NCBI GenBank assembly: GCA_002794775.1
Contig: NBAY01000090.1
Location: forward strand, 1 to 64,000
Direction of reading: 5' to 3'
Length of the DNA: 64,000 nucleotides
Source of the DNA: Porodaedalea pini
Taxonomy: Eukaryota; Basidiomycota; Agaricomycetes; Hymenochaetales; Hymenochaetaceae
The first letter of the stretch is position 1. Every line of letters begins with the position of its first letter. The position numbers were made by a program, and so were the translations under genes. The notes beneath the pieces are model-generated. The model had not been told where the DNA came from, did not search any database, and was given only the letters and a program-made list of their open reading frames with translations. Below are positions 33,723-45,080 of the stretch, one piece after another.

Positions 33723-36700
33723 ATGATGACAGGAGATATAGGATCAAGCATGACAGTGGAAAGTATGTCGAGTACTACTTCACCAACTACTTCAACCAGG
33801 CCATCACTCTCAGTCTTGGATATGCCATTCTCAGGCTCTAAGAATGCACCTAAATTATTTAAAGGTCATTACTCAGAGGTGGAATCATTCCTAGAACACT
33901 ATGAGCAGCTTTGTGCTAAGAACAATGTTATCTCAGATACAGACAAATGCAGGACCATCACTCGGTATTGTTCCAGGAAAGTCATACAGGTTATTGAAGG
34001 CATCTCATCATACCAGAAACCTAACTGGAATGCACTGAAAACATCTATCTTGGAGTTGTATGATGCTGGTCTCAACCAAAAGCGTTACACCAAGACAGAA
34101 CTCAAGAAATTTATGATGGAGAACAGGGACAAGAAGATAAAGACCTGGAGTAATTTTACAGAATACACTAGGAACTTTACAACCATTGGTGGATGGCTTA
34201 GGGTTCATGACAAGATTACAGAATCTGAAGAGGCCACTTACTATTGGAATGGAATTGACTCTCGGACTCGGGTATTATTGGAAACTCGTCTCATGATAAA
34301 GTTCCCAGATCATGATTTGAGGGACCCATTCAAGAGGTCAGACATATGGAAGGCAGCTGAGTCACTTCTCAACTCAGAGAGATTTGACAGGCTAGAAGAT
34401 GATGAGGATGATGAGGATGAGGATATCATCAAATTTATGCAGGATGATGATGAAGAAGATCATGAAGACGAGGAAGAAGAACCAAAGGTACACCAAGATA
34501 AAATCAGGAAGACACAGATGCCAAAGCTAGAACATTCCTTTGGAAAGACCTCAAAGTCCCAGGACAAACCAAAGAAGTCCGAACAGGCTGAAGTTGAAAA
34601 CCTGATTGAACGAATGTCCAAAATGTCCATTTCAGACCCTGTGTATGGACTCTTATATTACAAGGCCCTGAAATTGGATCCATTGATAATTCAGGCAGTA
34701 CGCAAACCTGTTGTAGTTCAAGCTGCTACTTCAGAATCATCTACAGAATTATCAGCAGATAGACCCAGGCCTAGAAATCTAGGAACAGGACCTAATTCAC
34801 GTTCATGCTATGGATGTGGTTTGATGGGCCATGGACTAAGGGAATGCCCACAAATTGGAGATTTAATTTCACAAGGCATCATCAATTATGATAACTCAGG
34901 AAAGCTTCAAATGAAGGATGGATCACCAATACAGCGGCAATATGGAGAATATTTTGTTCAAGCAGCAAAGAGACAACATATCTCTAGCATTCAAGTAAAC
35001 CTGATAACCTATTCATTACCCTCACCACAAGAGTCACAAGATGCATTATATGCTCATCCTGAAGAAGAAACAGATAGTTTTCCAGTCACTCGGTCTCAAA
35101 AGTCCACAACAGGCAAGAGGAAGGAAGTCTCAGATGGACCTCAACATTCTCAAGCCAGAAGACCAGGAAATAAACCATCTCAGAAGGCAACAGATACTAG
35201 GCCATCTCAGCCTGTAATGAAGGAAATCCCAAATCCAGCTACTGTACAGCCTTCAGTGGAGGATATAACTATGGAAGATCAATCACAGATCAAGAAGCCT
35301 AATCCTAGGACCAATTATCCCTATCAGCGAGATAAGGATGGGAATCAATCAGGACAGGATTGCCCAGCACAGCGAATTGCCCGGCAATCAGAAGTCTCAG
35401 CAAATGTTAATCTCAATGCAGTAGCAGATCGGCTGATGGCTCAGGAACACATTGTCACTACTGGTGAACTTCTTGGATCATCTCCAGCATTAGCTCGTAT
35501 TGTTGCAGACAAACTACAATACAAAGCTATAAAACCAGCTGAAACTGTTATGGAAGCTGTGATTGAGGAAATCACATCTGAGGCCTATTGGACAAAACCT
35601 GTTGTACCCAAAACTCATGGACGGCTGATTCGGTTAGCTGTGAACTGCAGTGGGCACAGTATAAAGGCCATTTTGGATACAGGTTCACAGATGAATATCT
35701 GTCATGCTCGACTAGCTCAGCTTTTACAGATTCCAGTGGACACATCTCAACGAATGAATATGAATGATGCCAATGGAGGCCAAGGCATGTTAGAAGGATT
35801 ATTATCTGGAGTCAAGATTGACATTGGAAATGTCACCACCACAGGAAACATCTATGTTGGAGAAAAGGTACCATTTGACCTCTTGCTAGGAAGACCCTGG
35901 CAGAGAGGAAACCTAATCTCTATTGATGAACGCCCTGATGGAACTTACCTACAATTTAAAGATCCTGATGATCCAACACGCTCAAGAACTCGGTATGAAT
36001 TGCTGGTCATCCCTGATGGAAATAATGAAAGCTGGGACTATGATCCATCAACCTGGCTAGCAGTACACCCAGACATGGAAGATTATGAAGACAGTCAAGA
36101 TAGATTTCGCAAATTTACCCAGATACGAAACCAAGCTATTCAGTCTGGAGATGTGTTTTCTACATTCTATAACCCACCCTCCTCTGCACAATATATTGTA
36201 GAAGAGTGGAAATTGGAAAACAAGGAACTCCCAGATTTGACAGAACAAGAGTCAATCAATTTGGAAATCAAGGATCAGCAAGAAATCTGGAGTGAACCCA
36301 GTGGGTCTTATAATATTAGGTTTATGAGGAAAAGGATGAGAGGCTCTGGGGAAACAGACAGTCTGGAATCTATAACTGCCCTTCCCCCAGAATCCCCTAT
36401 ATCACAGGATACAAATCAGGATTCAAAGAGCTCAAAGCCATTATCTCCAATCTCACCGGCTCAGAAATGTCATTTATTAATTGATGAAGATGGAAATTAT
36501 ACTATGGATACAGAAGGATATGTAGGCATGGCTCAGATGCAGACAGAAATGGATTACTATGAGTTTGCAGCCCCAATATTAGAAGAGGAAGGTATACTAG
36601 ATGAAAGAGGGAAGGAAAAGCTTAGAATTTACCGGGAAAGGCAGGAAAATACCCAGAAAAAGGGAAAAATGAAGGAGGCCAATGAAGAATTCTCAAAACC

Positions 36701-39700
36701 GGCCAGCCAAAGTGGATATTCTGGTCAGTACTATGAGGAACTACATACCACAGATCAGGCAGGACTATCAGAGGGAAATGTAGATAGCCTACAATATTAT
36801 TCACCATTAATTCCGGATTTTTCGGAGCTGGGGGAAGCAAATACAACAAACCAACTTACCCCCCAGGCCCCAGAAAATTCAGAGGAGTCAGGAATCACTA
36901 TACCCATAAGGCAGACCTCTAGGAACAGTTCTAAGAGCAGTCATGACTTACTGGAGGAAAAATCTCTGGATCCTATGTTCCAGAGACTACTGCGACGCTT
37001 CCAGGAGATTTCTGAGACGAATACTGGATCGTTCGAGACGCGAAAGACATCTACAGAAAGCTATGATCAGCGCGAAGATAACGAACCTGAGACGAACAAA
37101 ATCGGACCACAAATGAAGCGTCGGCGACGAAAGCGGCGGGGAAGACGGTCAAAAGCGAACAATAGGGCAGCGGACTCGGTTCCGGGTCGTATCGCGAGCT
37201 TGAGCACATCCCCGGAAAGCGGTGAACGATGCAATTCCAACGGACATATCGCGGACAAAATCCGACCAGCGGATCTTCCGATATACCGCATTTACCGAAA
37301 AGGGGGTAAAGCGAACCACCCCTTAACTCAGGACATAGAATGGAGCAACCAGGGCATGTCCGAGGATCGTTTCAATGAAACACCTTCACGAGAGGATCAT
37401 ATGGAACTTGGAATGACAAGAAATGATGCAGAAGTGAGTCAGATATGGCCGGAACAGCTGTATGGGGGACAACTCACCACAGAACCACCCCGGCCGGTCG
37501 CCTCCAGCCACAATTCAGCAATGCGATATACAGGATGTGATAGATATAATCAAGATATGATGAGTACAGCAGGAAGCATGGGATTTGCTTGGAAGGAGGG
37601 GGAGATTCGGCAAACTCACTCAAGGAGAAAGATACAGCCTCAACAACCATGCCGGCCACCCCAATTCCAACCAAAATTCGCCCCAGCGTATACAGGATCT
37701 AGGATTAATCATCAATGCGAGTCCGAAACAGGAAGAAACATGAGAAACGGCCGGAAATTGAGTGAGATACAGAGCTTGCATGAAAACCTCCCGGATGATG
37801 AGCTGGCAGGTATAGCACGGCCTCGGACGCCGCGAAAACGCCAGAAGAGCGCACGAAATGATAGGGAAAGGATGTCAGTAGTAGCAGTACGAACAGCATG
37901 CAACCCTCACACCGTAAATCGCAGAAATCGCCCATTGAGAACCCAATCTTTCCATTTCCCAAATTCCAGCCGTACCGGAGACACCTCATCTTCTAGCACA
38001 GAATACAGGCAGTGGGACCGACCAAACGGACACCGCGAACGCTCCCGAAGGGGCAGGGAATGTTCTAGGAAGAGGTTAGGTAGCTTAGATAGCAGAAAAA
38101 GCGAGATTGACTCACTGAGAGGCAATGTAACAAGGTTGCACAAGAACCAGCCACAGCTGGTTGATGCAGACACACACCGAGATCCGGCCAGCAGCAACAG
38201 TGCCCATGGTCATCAGAATGACAGGGAAAGGCCAGGAGACATCGCCGGAGGGGTAGGTAATGAAATCTATAAGAGAGCAAGAGATTTTGTGTTGGTTGTC
38301 ATCAGTGCCGTCTTGCTCTCCTTGCTCCTTGCCCCAGTCACCAAAGCCGCACACATACCTGTCGATATGAGTCCTAATGGCCAGAACCGACCCCCGACTC
38401 CATACTACCCAGCAGACCTTGATGACGGAAGCCGCCTGTCCAGTGTGTTCGAGTTTTTGCGCCTTTCCGAGGGAGTACCAGCTGCTAGCAGTGAATGCAG
38501 CTGCGGCCCAAGCCCAGAAGCGTCGTCGTGGGCAGAGAAAAGTCCCAGCACCTCTGAACCAGTAAGCCGACAACATGAAGAGTATATAATCAATGAATTA
38601 ATATGTTTTTATAATAATCAGCAGGAATGCACATACCTGACACCCCAGGTCAACACCGACTGGACCAGACCAGATGGACCTCCTACTCCAGCACCTACGC
38701 CTAGTGGATTCAGCCCTGATAGGGTTCACAGGCCCGAGGTTTCATCAGGAGCTCAGGAGAACCAAACCTCCAGCCCGGTTATGTTGAATGGAGCCCAGCG
38801 GCGACTGTGCTCAGCAAATGCCAGTATGGAGGAGGGAGAAATCCGTGAAGGAGACCGAGCTCTCTATTACTATCCTGCAGATGCACCGGATGACGACTCA
38901 CCTTGCGATATCCCTGTTGAATCAGCCTCATTCCGTCTCCAGGACCATCTGAATCCCTATGCTGAGGAGGTGAACCGTGTTTTGAATGGGTCATCATCCG
39001 GTTCATCAACATACAGGAACCTAATGCAGGGTGAACCATCAGTGCCGCAAATCCTTACCAGTTCATTTCTGGAGGCAGAATGTCGAGCTTACGAGTCCGT
39101 CATGATTCCCATATTCCTATTCCACCCATCCATCCAGGGATTTATCCGTTCCCTGCCAGCGAAGGAGCAGTTTGGAGGATACCTACTGTTTGTGCCACTT
39201 CTGCAGTATCACGACTCACCACACATTGTCTTCCTCACCCGGACCTGGCTTCTCCTCATCAACCTCCATATCCACCTCTGTGATGCTCTTGCGTCTTGTG
39301 GTGATTCCTGGGCCTACCTATCGAATAGGGACCTAACCAAGATAAGTGATGCATGGGCTCGAGCGAAGGAGGCACTGGCCAAGTATGCGAAGCTGGTCAT
39401 GGGACATGATTATGGAGCAGAGTTGCGAGAACCTGTGAGCCGACTTGAGACGCGTCAGGATGGCTCCATTCAGATTTCTACCTACCACCGTGTTGTGCTT
39501 GTCTCTCGTCACCTCCAGAAGTACACCGTTACACTCCCAGCCGGCTGCCCTCTTTTCTCAGATGGTGATTATTTGTGGATGATATGCATGGCTGATGCAA
39601 TTGCTGCCACCCATGCAGCTCAACGGGGCATGCCAACTGGATACATGACACTGGCAGACCCTCTCCCAGACCTTATTAATGTTATTGCGCATTTTCAGTT

Positions 39701-39917
39701 CCCAGAACTCGAGTGGCCAGGAACACCTGAGGATCTCACACCGACCAACAGTAGTCCAGCAACCCTTATTGACGCGGACAACTCAGGATGGACCTCTGAG
39801 ACAGATGGTGGGTATGAATCTGACTGCGAAGTTGACTCAGATCTAGGTGACGACAATCCTGACACTGACAACTTGGACTGCGATGACCACAAGGTCTGTT
39901 CTTTTCAGTTACGCTGA
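33723..39917 (+). CDS. Giant Gag-protease protein with unknown C-terminal domain (2,064 aa)
   Basis: One intact ORF from ATG 33723 (a second ATG follows at once). Residues about 30-250 form a gypsy-type capsid (KLFKGHYSEVESFLEHYEQL). An acidic Asp/Glu stretch follows near 225-260, then a zinc knuckle CYGCGLMGHGLRECPQ near 362. An aspartic protease lies near 650 (IKAILDTGSQMNICHA, DLLLGRPW). Normal Gag-PR would end near residue 800. Instead about 1,250 more residues follow: an acidic region, an Arg-rich MKRRRRKRRGRRSKAN segment near 1,130 (nuclear-signal-like), a hydrophobic membrane-like segment near 1,521-1,545 (FVLVVISAVLLSLLLAPV), and an ordered domain from about 1,730 to 1,990 (RSLPAKEQFGGYLLFVPLLQ, LINLHIHLCDALASCGDSWA). 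I do not recognise that last domain. The DNA from about 37.0 kb is more GC-rich than the upstream part, which suggests acquisition. The stop overlaps the pol ATG as TGATG. Confidence 0.85.
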   Translation: MMTGDIGSSMTVESMSSTTSPTTSTRPSLSVLDMPFSGSKNAPKLFKGHYSEVESFLEHYEQLCAKNNVISDTDKCRTITRYCSRKVIQVIEGISSYQKPNWNALKTSILELYDAGLNQKRYTKTELKKFMMENRDKKIKTWSNFTEYTRNFTTIGGWLRVHDKITESEEATYYWNGIDSRTRVLLETRLMIKFPDHDLRDPFKRSDIWKAAESLLNSERFDRLEDDEDDEDEDIIKFMQDDDEEDHEDEEEEPKVHQDKIRKTQMPKLEHSFGKTSKSQDKPKKSEQAEVENLIERMSKMSISDPVYGLLYYKALKLDPLIIQAVRKPVVVQAATSESSTELSADRPRPRNLGTGPNSRSCYGCGLMGHGLRECPQIGDLISQGIINYDNSGKLQMKDGSPIQRQYGEYFVQAAKRQHISSIQVNLITYSLPSPQESQDALYAHPEEETDSFPVTRSQKSTTGKRKEVSDGPQHSQARRPGNKPSQKATDTRPSQPVMKEIPNPATVQPSVEDITMEDQSQIKKPNPRTNYPYQRDKDGNQSGQDCPAQRIARQSEVSANVNLNAVADRLMAQEHIVTTGELLGSSPALARIVADKLQYKAIKPAETVMEAVIEEITSEAYWTKPVVPKTHGRLIRLAVNCSGHSIKAILDTGSQMNICHARLAQLLQIPVDTSQRMNMNDANGGQGMLEGLLSGVKIDIGNVTTTGNIYVGEKVPFDLLLGRPWQRGNLISIDERPDGTYLQFKDPDDPTRSRTRYELLVIPDGNNESWDYDPSTWLAVHPDMEDYEDSQDRFRKFTQIRNQAIQSGDVFSTFYNPPSSAQYIVEEWKLENKELPDLTEQESINLEIKDQQEIWSEPSGSYNIRFMRKRMRGSGETDSLESITALPPESPISQDTNQDSKSSKPLSPISPAQKCHLLIDEDGNYTMDTEGYVGMAQMQTEMDYYEFAAPILEEEGILDERGKEKLRIYRERQENTQKKGKMKEANEEFSKPASQSGYSGQYYEELHTTDQAGLSEGNVDSLQYYSPLIPDFSELGEANTTNQLTPQAPENSEESGITIPIRQTSRNSSKSSHDLLEEKSLDPMFQRLLRRFQEISETNTGSFETRKTSTESYDQREDNEPETNKIGPQMKRRRRKRRGRRSKANNRAADSVPGRIASLSTSPESGERCNSNGHIADKIRPADLPIYRIYRKGGKANHPLTQDIEWSNQGMSEDRFNETPSREDHMELGMTRNDAEVSQIWPEQLYGGQLTTEPPRPVASSHNSAMRYTGCDRYNQDMMSTAGSMGFAWKEGEIRQTHSRRKIQPQQPCRPPQFQPKFAPAYTGSRINHQCESETGRNMRNGRKLSEIQSLHENLPDDELAGIARPRTPRKRQKSARNDRERMSVVAVRTACNPHTVNRRNRPLRTQSFHFPNSSRTGDTSSSSTEYRQWDRPNGHRERSRRGRECSRKRLGSLDSRKSEIDSLRGNVTRLHKNQPQLVDADTHRDPASSNSAHGHQNDRERPGDIAGGVGNEIYKRARDFVLVVISAVLLSLLLAPVTKAAHIPVDMSPNGQNRPPTPYYPADLDDGSRLSSVFEFLRLSEGVPAASSECSCGPSPEASSWAEKSPSTSEPVSRQHEEYIINELICFYNNQQECTYLTPQVNTDWTRPDGPPTPAPTPSGFSPDRVHRPEVSSGAQENQTSSPVMLNGAQRRLCSANASMEEGEIREGDRALYYYPADAPDDDSPCDIPVESASFRLQDHLNPYAEEVNRVLNGSSSGSSTYRNLMQGEPSVPQILTSSFLEAECRAYESVMIPIFLFHPSIQGFIRSLPAKEQFGGYLLFVPLLQYHDSPHIVFLTRTWLLLINLHIHLCDALASCGDSWAYLSNRDLTKISDAWARAKEALAKYAKLVMGHDYGAELREPVSRLETRQDGSIQISTYHRVVLVSRHLQKYTVTLPAGCPLFSDGDYLWMICMADAIAATHAAQRGMPTGYMTLADPLPDLINVIAHFQFPELEWPGTPEDLTPTNSSPATLIDADNSGWTSETDGGYESDCEVDSDLGDDNPDTDNLDCDDHKVCSFQLR

Positions 39918-42900
39918 TGCTCTCATATGCTTACTGTGTATTTCTTTTTATATATTTTCATTGGTGCTGCGTGTTCAACCCATGCAATACCTTAGTTCAC
40001 CTAGTAAATTCTTATATTATCACGATCCTCTATTTATTAATTTCACCATGTAACTCATCCGTCATCTCATGCTGTGATCTGATTATTCATGGCCTCTATT
40101 ATTTATTATTTAACTGCCCTCCATGTCGCTCATATTATTTATTATCAAGTCATTATTCAAATATGCATATTTATTTATTCTGTTTAATTAATTATGTATC
40201 CCAGCTTATTCCTTCAGTATTCATGATGTCTATTTATTATGATTGGAGCTTGATGTACTCAGTTATTTTCAGTTATTTTACTTCCCTATTGTCTCAAGCT
40301 TGGGTTGAAGTTCAAAATGTCTACCAAGTAGAATATTGGGCTAAGCCAGACAATAAAACCAAAGGACACATTCACAACACAGTTATGGAGCATCAGCAGA
40401 ATACAACTATGGAAGAGAACTATGTGTTCTTTGCTCATACAGAAGAAGAAGAAAAGGATGATGATGATGAGGGAGGAATGGTTGGTACTGCTTACAAGAG
40501 AGTGGATAGAAAGGTAAAGCCTATCCCAGGAATATTTCCAGAAGATGCTCGTGTCTCTCGACAATTCCCAGAAGACCCTTTATTAACACTCTCAAGCCTT
40601 CCAACACACCCTCCAGACTTTGTACCTACAGAGAGGTTAACACAAGAGCGCCTAGAGGAACTTCACATAAATGATGGATTTCTCTGGCCCGAAGAGGAAA
40701 AACTCTTTGCACATATATTCAAGGTTAATGAACATACCTTAGCATTTGAAGAAGTACATAGAGGAACCTTTCGAGAAGACTATTTCTCACCATATGTTAT
40801 CCCAGTAATACCACATGTGCCATGGGAACATAAAAATATTCCAATCCCACCAGGAATTCAAGCTGAAGTCATCAAGTTATTAAAGGAGAAAATAGATGCT
40901 GGAGTTTATGAGCCCAGCCAGGCTTCCTATAGGTCAAGATGGTTTTGCGTAGTCAAGAAGAATGGAAAATTACGGATTGTTCATGACTTACAAGTTCTGA
41001 ACTCAATTACAATTCGAGATGCAGGGTTACCTCCAATCATTGATGACTTTGTGGAGCCATTTGCAGGACGACAATGTTATACAGTCTTTGATTTGTTCTG
41101 GGGATTTGATGCTAGAAAAGTAGCCCCTGCCAGTCGTGACTTAACCTCATTCTGGACACCCCTAGGACTACTTAGAATCACTTCCATGCCAATGGGATTC
41201 ACTAACTCCCCAGCCGAGTTTCAGAAGTGTATGGTCTTTATTTTACAAGATGAAATCCCAGAGGTTGCCAATATTTTCATAGATGACTTACCTATCAAAG
41301 GACCAACTAGTATGTATCTAGATGAAGAAGGCAACCCAGAGACTCTACCAGACAATCCAGGAATCAGGAAATTTATATGGGAACATGCCAATGATGTGCA
41401 TCGAATCATGCACCGAGTAGGGCATGCAGGTGCTACATTTTCACCCAAGAAGACACAAATAGCCAGACCTGAAGTGGTCATTGTAGGACAGAAGTGTACC
41501 CCAGCAGGAAGATTGCCAGATGAAGGAAAAGTGGAGAAAATACTAAAATGGCCTTCACTAACTACAGTCAAAGAAGTTTGACAATTTTTAGGACTATGTG
41601 GAACTGTTCGTATCTGGATCAAGAACTATTCAGCAATAGCCAGGCCACTAACAGAGCTCACAAGAAGCACTGTTGACTTTGTCTGGGACTCTAGAAGACA
41701 GTCAGCATTTGCAGAACTAAAGCAGCTAGTCACTTCAGCTCCAGCCTTACAACCCATTGATTATGTATCAGATAACCCAGTCATTTTATCTGTTGACTCA
41801 AGTATCATTGCAGTAGGCTTTATACTGTCTCAGATAGATAACAATGGCAAAAGAAGACCAGCCAGATATGGATCAATTCCTATGAATGAAAGAGAGTCAA
41901 ACTACTCTCAGCCAAAACTAGAACTTTATGGATTATTTCGAGCCTTGCGTCACTATCGACTCTACATTGTAGGGGTAAAAAATCTACATGTGGAAGTTGA
42001 TGCCAAATACATCAAAGGGATGTTAAACGAGCCAGATTTGCAGCCAAATGCAACCATTAACAGATGGATCCAGGGTATTCTTTTATTTACCTTCAAGTTA
42101 ATACATGTCCCAGCTACACAATTCAAGGGACCAGATGGCATGTCCAGGAAGCAGCCTTTGCCAGAAGACTTTGAAGACTTCAATGATGACTTCTTAGATG
42201 ATATCTCACTGTTTGTCTCTACTCAGAAGGCTAAAACTAGCTCAACAGATCAAAAGGAGGCCTTTACAACAGACACCACTTCACAAGAAGAATACTTGTT
42301 AAAAATATTCTGGTTCCTAGTGACTTTACAGATTCCAGAATTTCCAAATGAACAAGCCAAAAAGAGGTTTCTCAAGAAGGTCTTGCAGTTTTATGTCCAA
42401 GGGCATACACTGTATAAACGAAACAAAGGAAAGCCTCTCAAGGTTGTCTTTGATCCAGATGAGCAGCAAAGGATTATGGTTCAAGCGCATGAAGAGCTTG
42501 GACACAGAGGAGAATTTGCAACAAATGAAATCCTGAAACAGAGATTTTATTGGCCATTCATGCGAGCACACATAAAACATCATGTACAGTCATGTCATGA
42601 ATGCCAGATCCGTAGTATTCGAAAAGTGGAACTACCACTAATGGTTTCAACACCAGCAACCATTTTCATCAAGATACATGTGGATGTTATGAACATGCCT
42701 CTAGCCAAAGGATTCAAGTATATTGTTGCAGCTCGAGATGACCTATCACGTGCAAGTGAAGGATGAGCACTCAAGAAAGCAAATGCAGATGCACTAGCTC
42801 AGTTTTTCTGGGAACAGATACTCTGCAGATATGGAGCAGTAGGACGAGTGGTGACAGATAATGGACCAGAAGTAAAGGGAGCATTCATGAAACTTATGTG

Positions 42901-43705
42901 CCACTATGGAATTCCTCAAGTACAAATATCTGCATATAATTCAAAAGCCAATGGAGTAGTAGAGCGAGGACATGCTATTATACGGGACTCAATTGTCAAG
43001 GCCTGTGAAGGCAAAATCAACAAATGGCCTGAAAAGGTCCATGCAGCATTTTTTGCAGACAAAATTACAGTAACTCGGTCAACAGGGTACAGTCCATACT
43101 ATTTACTCCATGGAGTAGAGCCTGTTTTCCCTTTAGATTTATTTGAAGCCACATTCTTGGTCAAGGGATTTACAGATAATATGTCTACAACAGACTTGCT
43201 AGCTCTCCGAATAAGGCAACTAGAAAAGCGCGAAGAAGATATTGGTCAAGCAGCTAGGTTGTTAGCAAAAATGCGATTTACCTCTAAGGATCATTTTGAA
43301 CAGAGGTTTGCCAAGCAAATAACCAAAACAGTATTCAAACCAGGTGACTTTGTACTCATGCGCAATACTCAGATAGAAAAGGAGATGAATCGCAAAACAA
43401 AACCACGATACTTAGGACCCTTTGTAGTCACACAGCATTCAGAAGGAGGTGCATATGACTTGCGTGAAGTAGATGGAGGACAGCGACGACTTAAGGTAGC
43501 AGCATTCAGGCTAGTTCCATACATTGCAAGGGACCAACATGCATTACAAACACTGCTAAAAGAGGCTGAAGAAAGTACAAGCAAGAAAGACATCATAGAA
43601 GAAAAAGACATAGTAGATCAAGACAAAGGCGAGGATGACAGTAGTGATGAAGAAGAAAGACAGTCTAGTTATGAAAGTGAAGGAGATAGTGATGAGGAGG
43701 ATTAG
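39917..43705 (+). pseudogene. Inner gypsy Pol: RT, RNase H, integrase (two TGA stops)
   Basis: The pol frame opens at 39917 by TGATG overlap with the Gag stop. The first roughly 118 codons are T-rich and hydrophobic with many Cys/Tyr; they may be an unspliced intron and not protein. Clear Pol starts near 40,310 (AWVEVQNVYQVEYW). RT segments are KKNGKLRIVHDLQVLN, MPMGFTNSPAEFQ and the active site FIDDLP near 41,277. TGA at 41579 interrupts VKEV*QFLGLC. RNase H follows (MNERESNYSQPKLELYGL). Integrase has H2C2 (HEELGHRGEFATN ... CHECQIRS) and a DDE core (HVDVMNM, VTDNGPEV, NGVVERGH); TGA at 42764 interrupts SEG*ALKK. Both stops fit CGA to TGA. A GPF-type module (YLGPFVVTQHSEGGAYDLRE) and an acidic tail end at 43705. 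Confidence 0.9.
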
Positions 43706-43717
43706 CAGAAAAAGGAG

Positions 43718-45080
43718 TTAATGAGGGTGAGGGAAATCTGAAGCTCCTGAACCTTCGCCAGTAGACTGCTCACGATAACCCTGCAAAATGATCTCGGTAC
43801 GCCTCAGATTCTCCAAATGCATCTGTCGCAACCCAGGATTTGTCTCTGCATAGGCCAGCCCATAGAGGACTTCAATCTCGCCTGCGGTCACTGGCATTGA
43901 TGAAGATGTACGAGGGTTACCAAGACGCGCATGATGTCCCAACCCACGACCCTGCATGTGCATAAAGCATGCACGCTCCTAGAAGACAAGATCAGACAAG
44001 AAGAAAGGAAAGAGCTAGGCAACACACCACAAGACGGTTCTGCAAAACTATAACAGGACACACGACTGCATGCTCAACTGGACCGAGTCCAAATGCTCCA
44101 TACCAGCAAAAACAGGGCAGAAGTTGCCATCGCAGGGAGAGAAAGATGATGAAATCCTCCAGAGTAGGTGGAAAGCAGTCGAAAATCCATTGGAAGGTGC
44201 AGAATTCGTGATTAAGTATCCTGGTGTAGTATGCAGGACCGATATTTGCCGCCGGAACAGAGACATTGATGGCGCTCAGGATAGATGCATTGGAGGATTC
44301 AAGAATGAAAGGCGAAGAAATACCAGGTGCTACCTGGGGAAAGTAGAGTAGGGATGGCTCAGCAGAAGAGATGAAAGATGCCTGATAGGCCATCACAGAG
44401 AGAGACACTCAAGAACGGGCAAGGACACGCACAGCATATGCCTATAGATACAAATCACTAAGTGACTAAAGTCACATTAGTAACTATCACATGAAAGCTA
44501 GACCCGGCGGAAATAAAAGAAAGTTACAGAACCCAAGATTCATATGGAAGCACCACACAGGCACATGCCCTATGACAAATAGAAGGACTCACGTAAACTA
44601 CAACCAAGATCAGAAATATACGCACAACCGGGGACGGTTGTAATCTCAAGTGTGGGGCGGATGTCAGGCCAGGAATACGTTTGGAAATAACTAGTGATAA
44701 CTCTACACAGTAGGATCTAGCCAAACAGCACAGTATCATGAACACACCCAAAACTTGCACATATGCACTTGCATTATGCTCATCAACTAGCATGTAACAT
44801 GATACTCATAACAAATCATCTAAGGACATATCCCCCAAATCCCACACAAGGCACGATCACTCAAGCGCACCTGAATAATCATTAGCCATGTGAAACTCTA
44901 ACCAGAAATAATTATTATTATCATACCGAATAGGCCTCTGGACAAGCCGAGCCACATTGATCATAGGAGCCCAGTCTACCTCCACCTGAATAGTCGTCTC
45001 AACCAGGATACTGAAATAATATGCAGTCAGATGGTCTAACCCAAAAGAGGAAAAGACAATCATTACTTAATTGGCTCCAT
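43718..45080 (-). CDS. Candidate antisense spliced gene starting inside the 3' LTR
   Basis: Minus-strand exons splice in phase. Exon 1 (45067-45080, ATGGAGCCAATTAA) joins across a 56-bp intron (45011-45066, GTAATG ... CTGAC branch ... TTTCAG) to exon 2 (44871-45010; NILVETTIQVEVDWAP, RYDNNNYFWLEFHMANDYS). A second intron (44787-44870, GTGCGC ... GCTAG) leads to exon 3 (VDEHNASAYVQ). After that, either read-through or a 38-bp intron leads to exon 4 (44593-44716; SYFQTYSWPDIRPTLEITTV), which ends at GTGAGT and crosses the LTR/internal boundary. Further minus-strand ORFs at 43992-44408 (FPQVAPGISSPFILES, RILNHEFCTFQWIFDCFPPT) and 43718-43980 (MQGRGLGHHARLGNPRTSSS, LRRTEIILQGYRE) are likely later exons; their junctions are unresolved. 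No family recognised. Exons 1-3 also occur in the 5' LTR (32284-32578). Confidence 0.5.
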
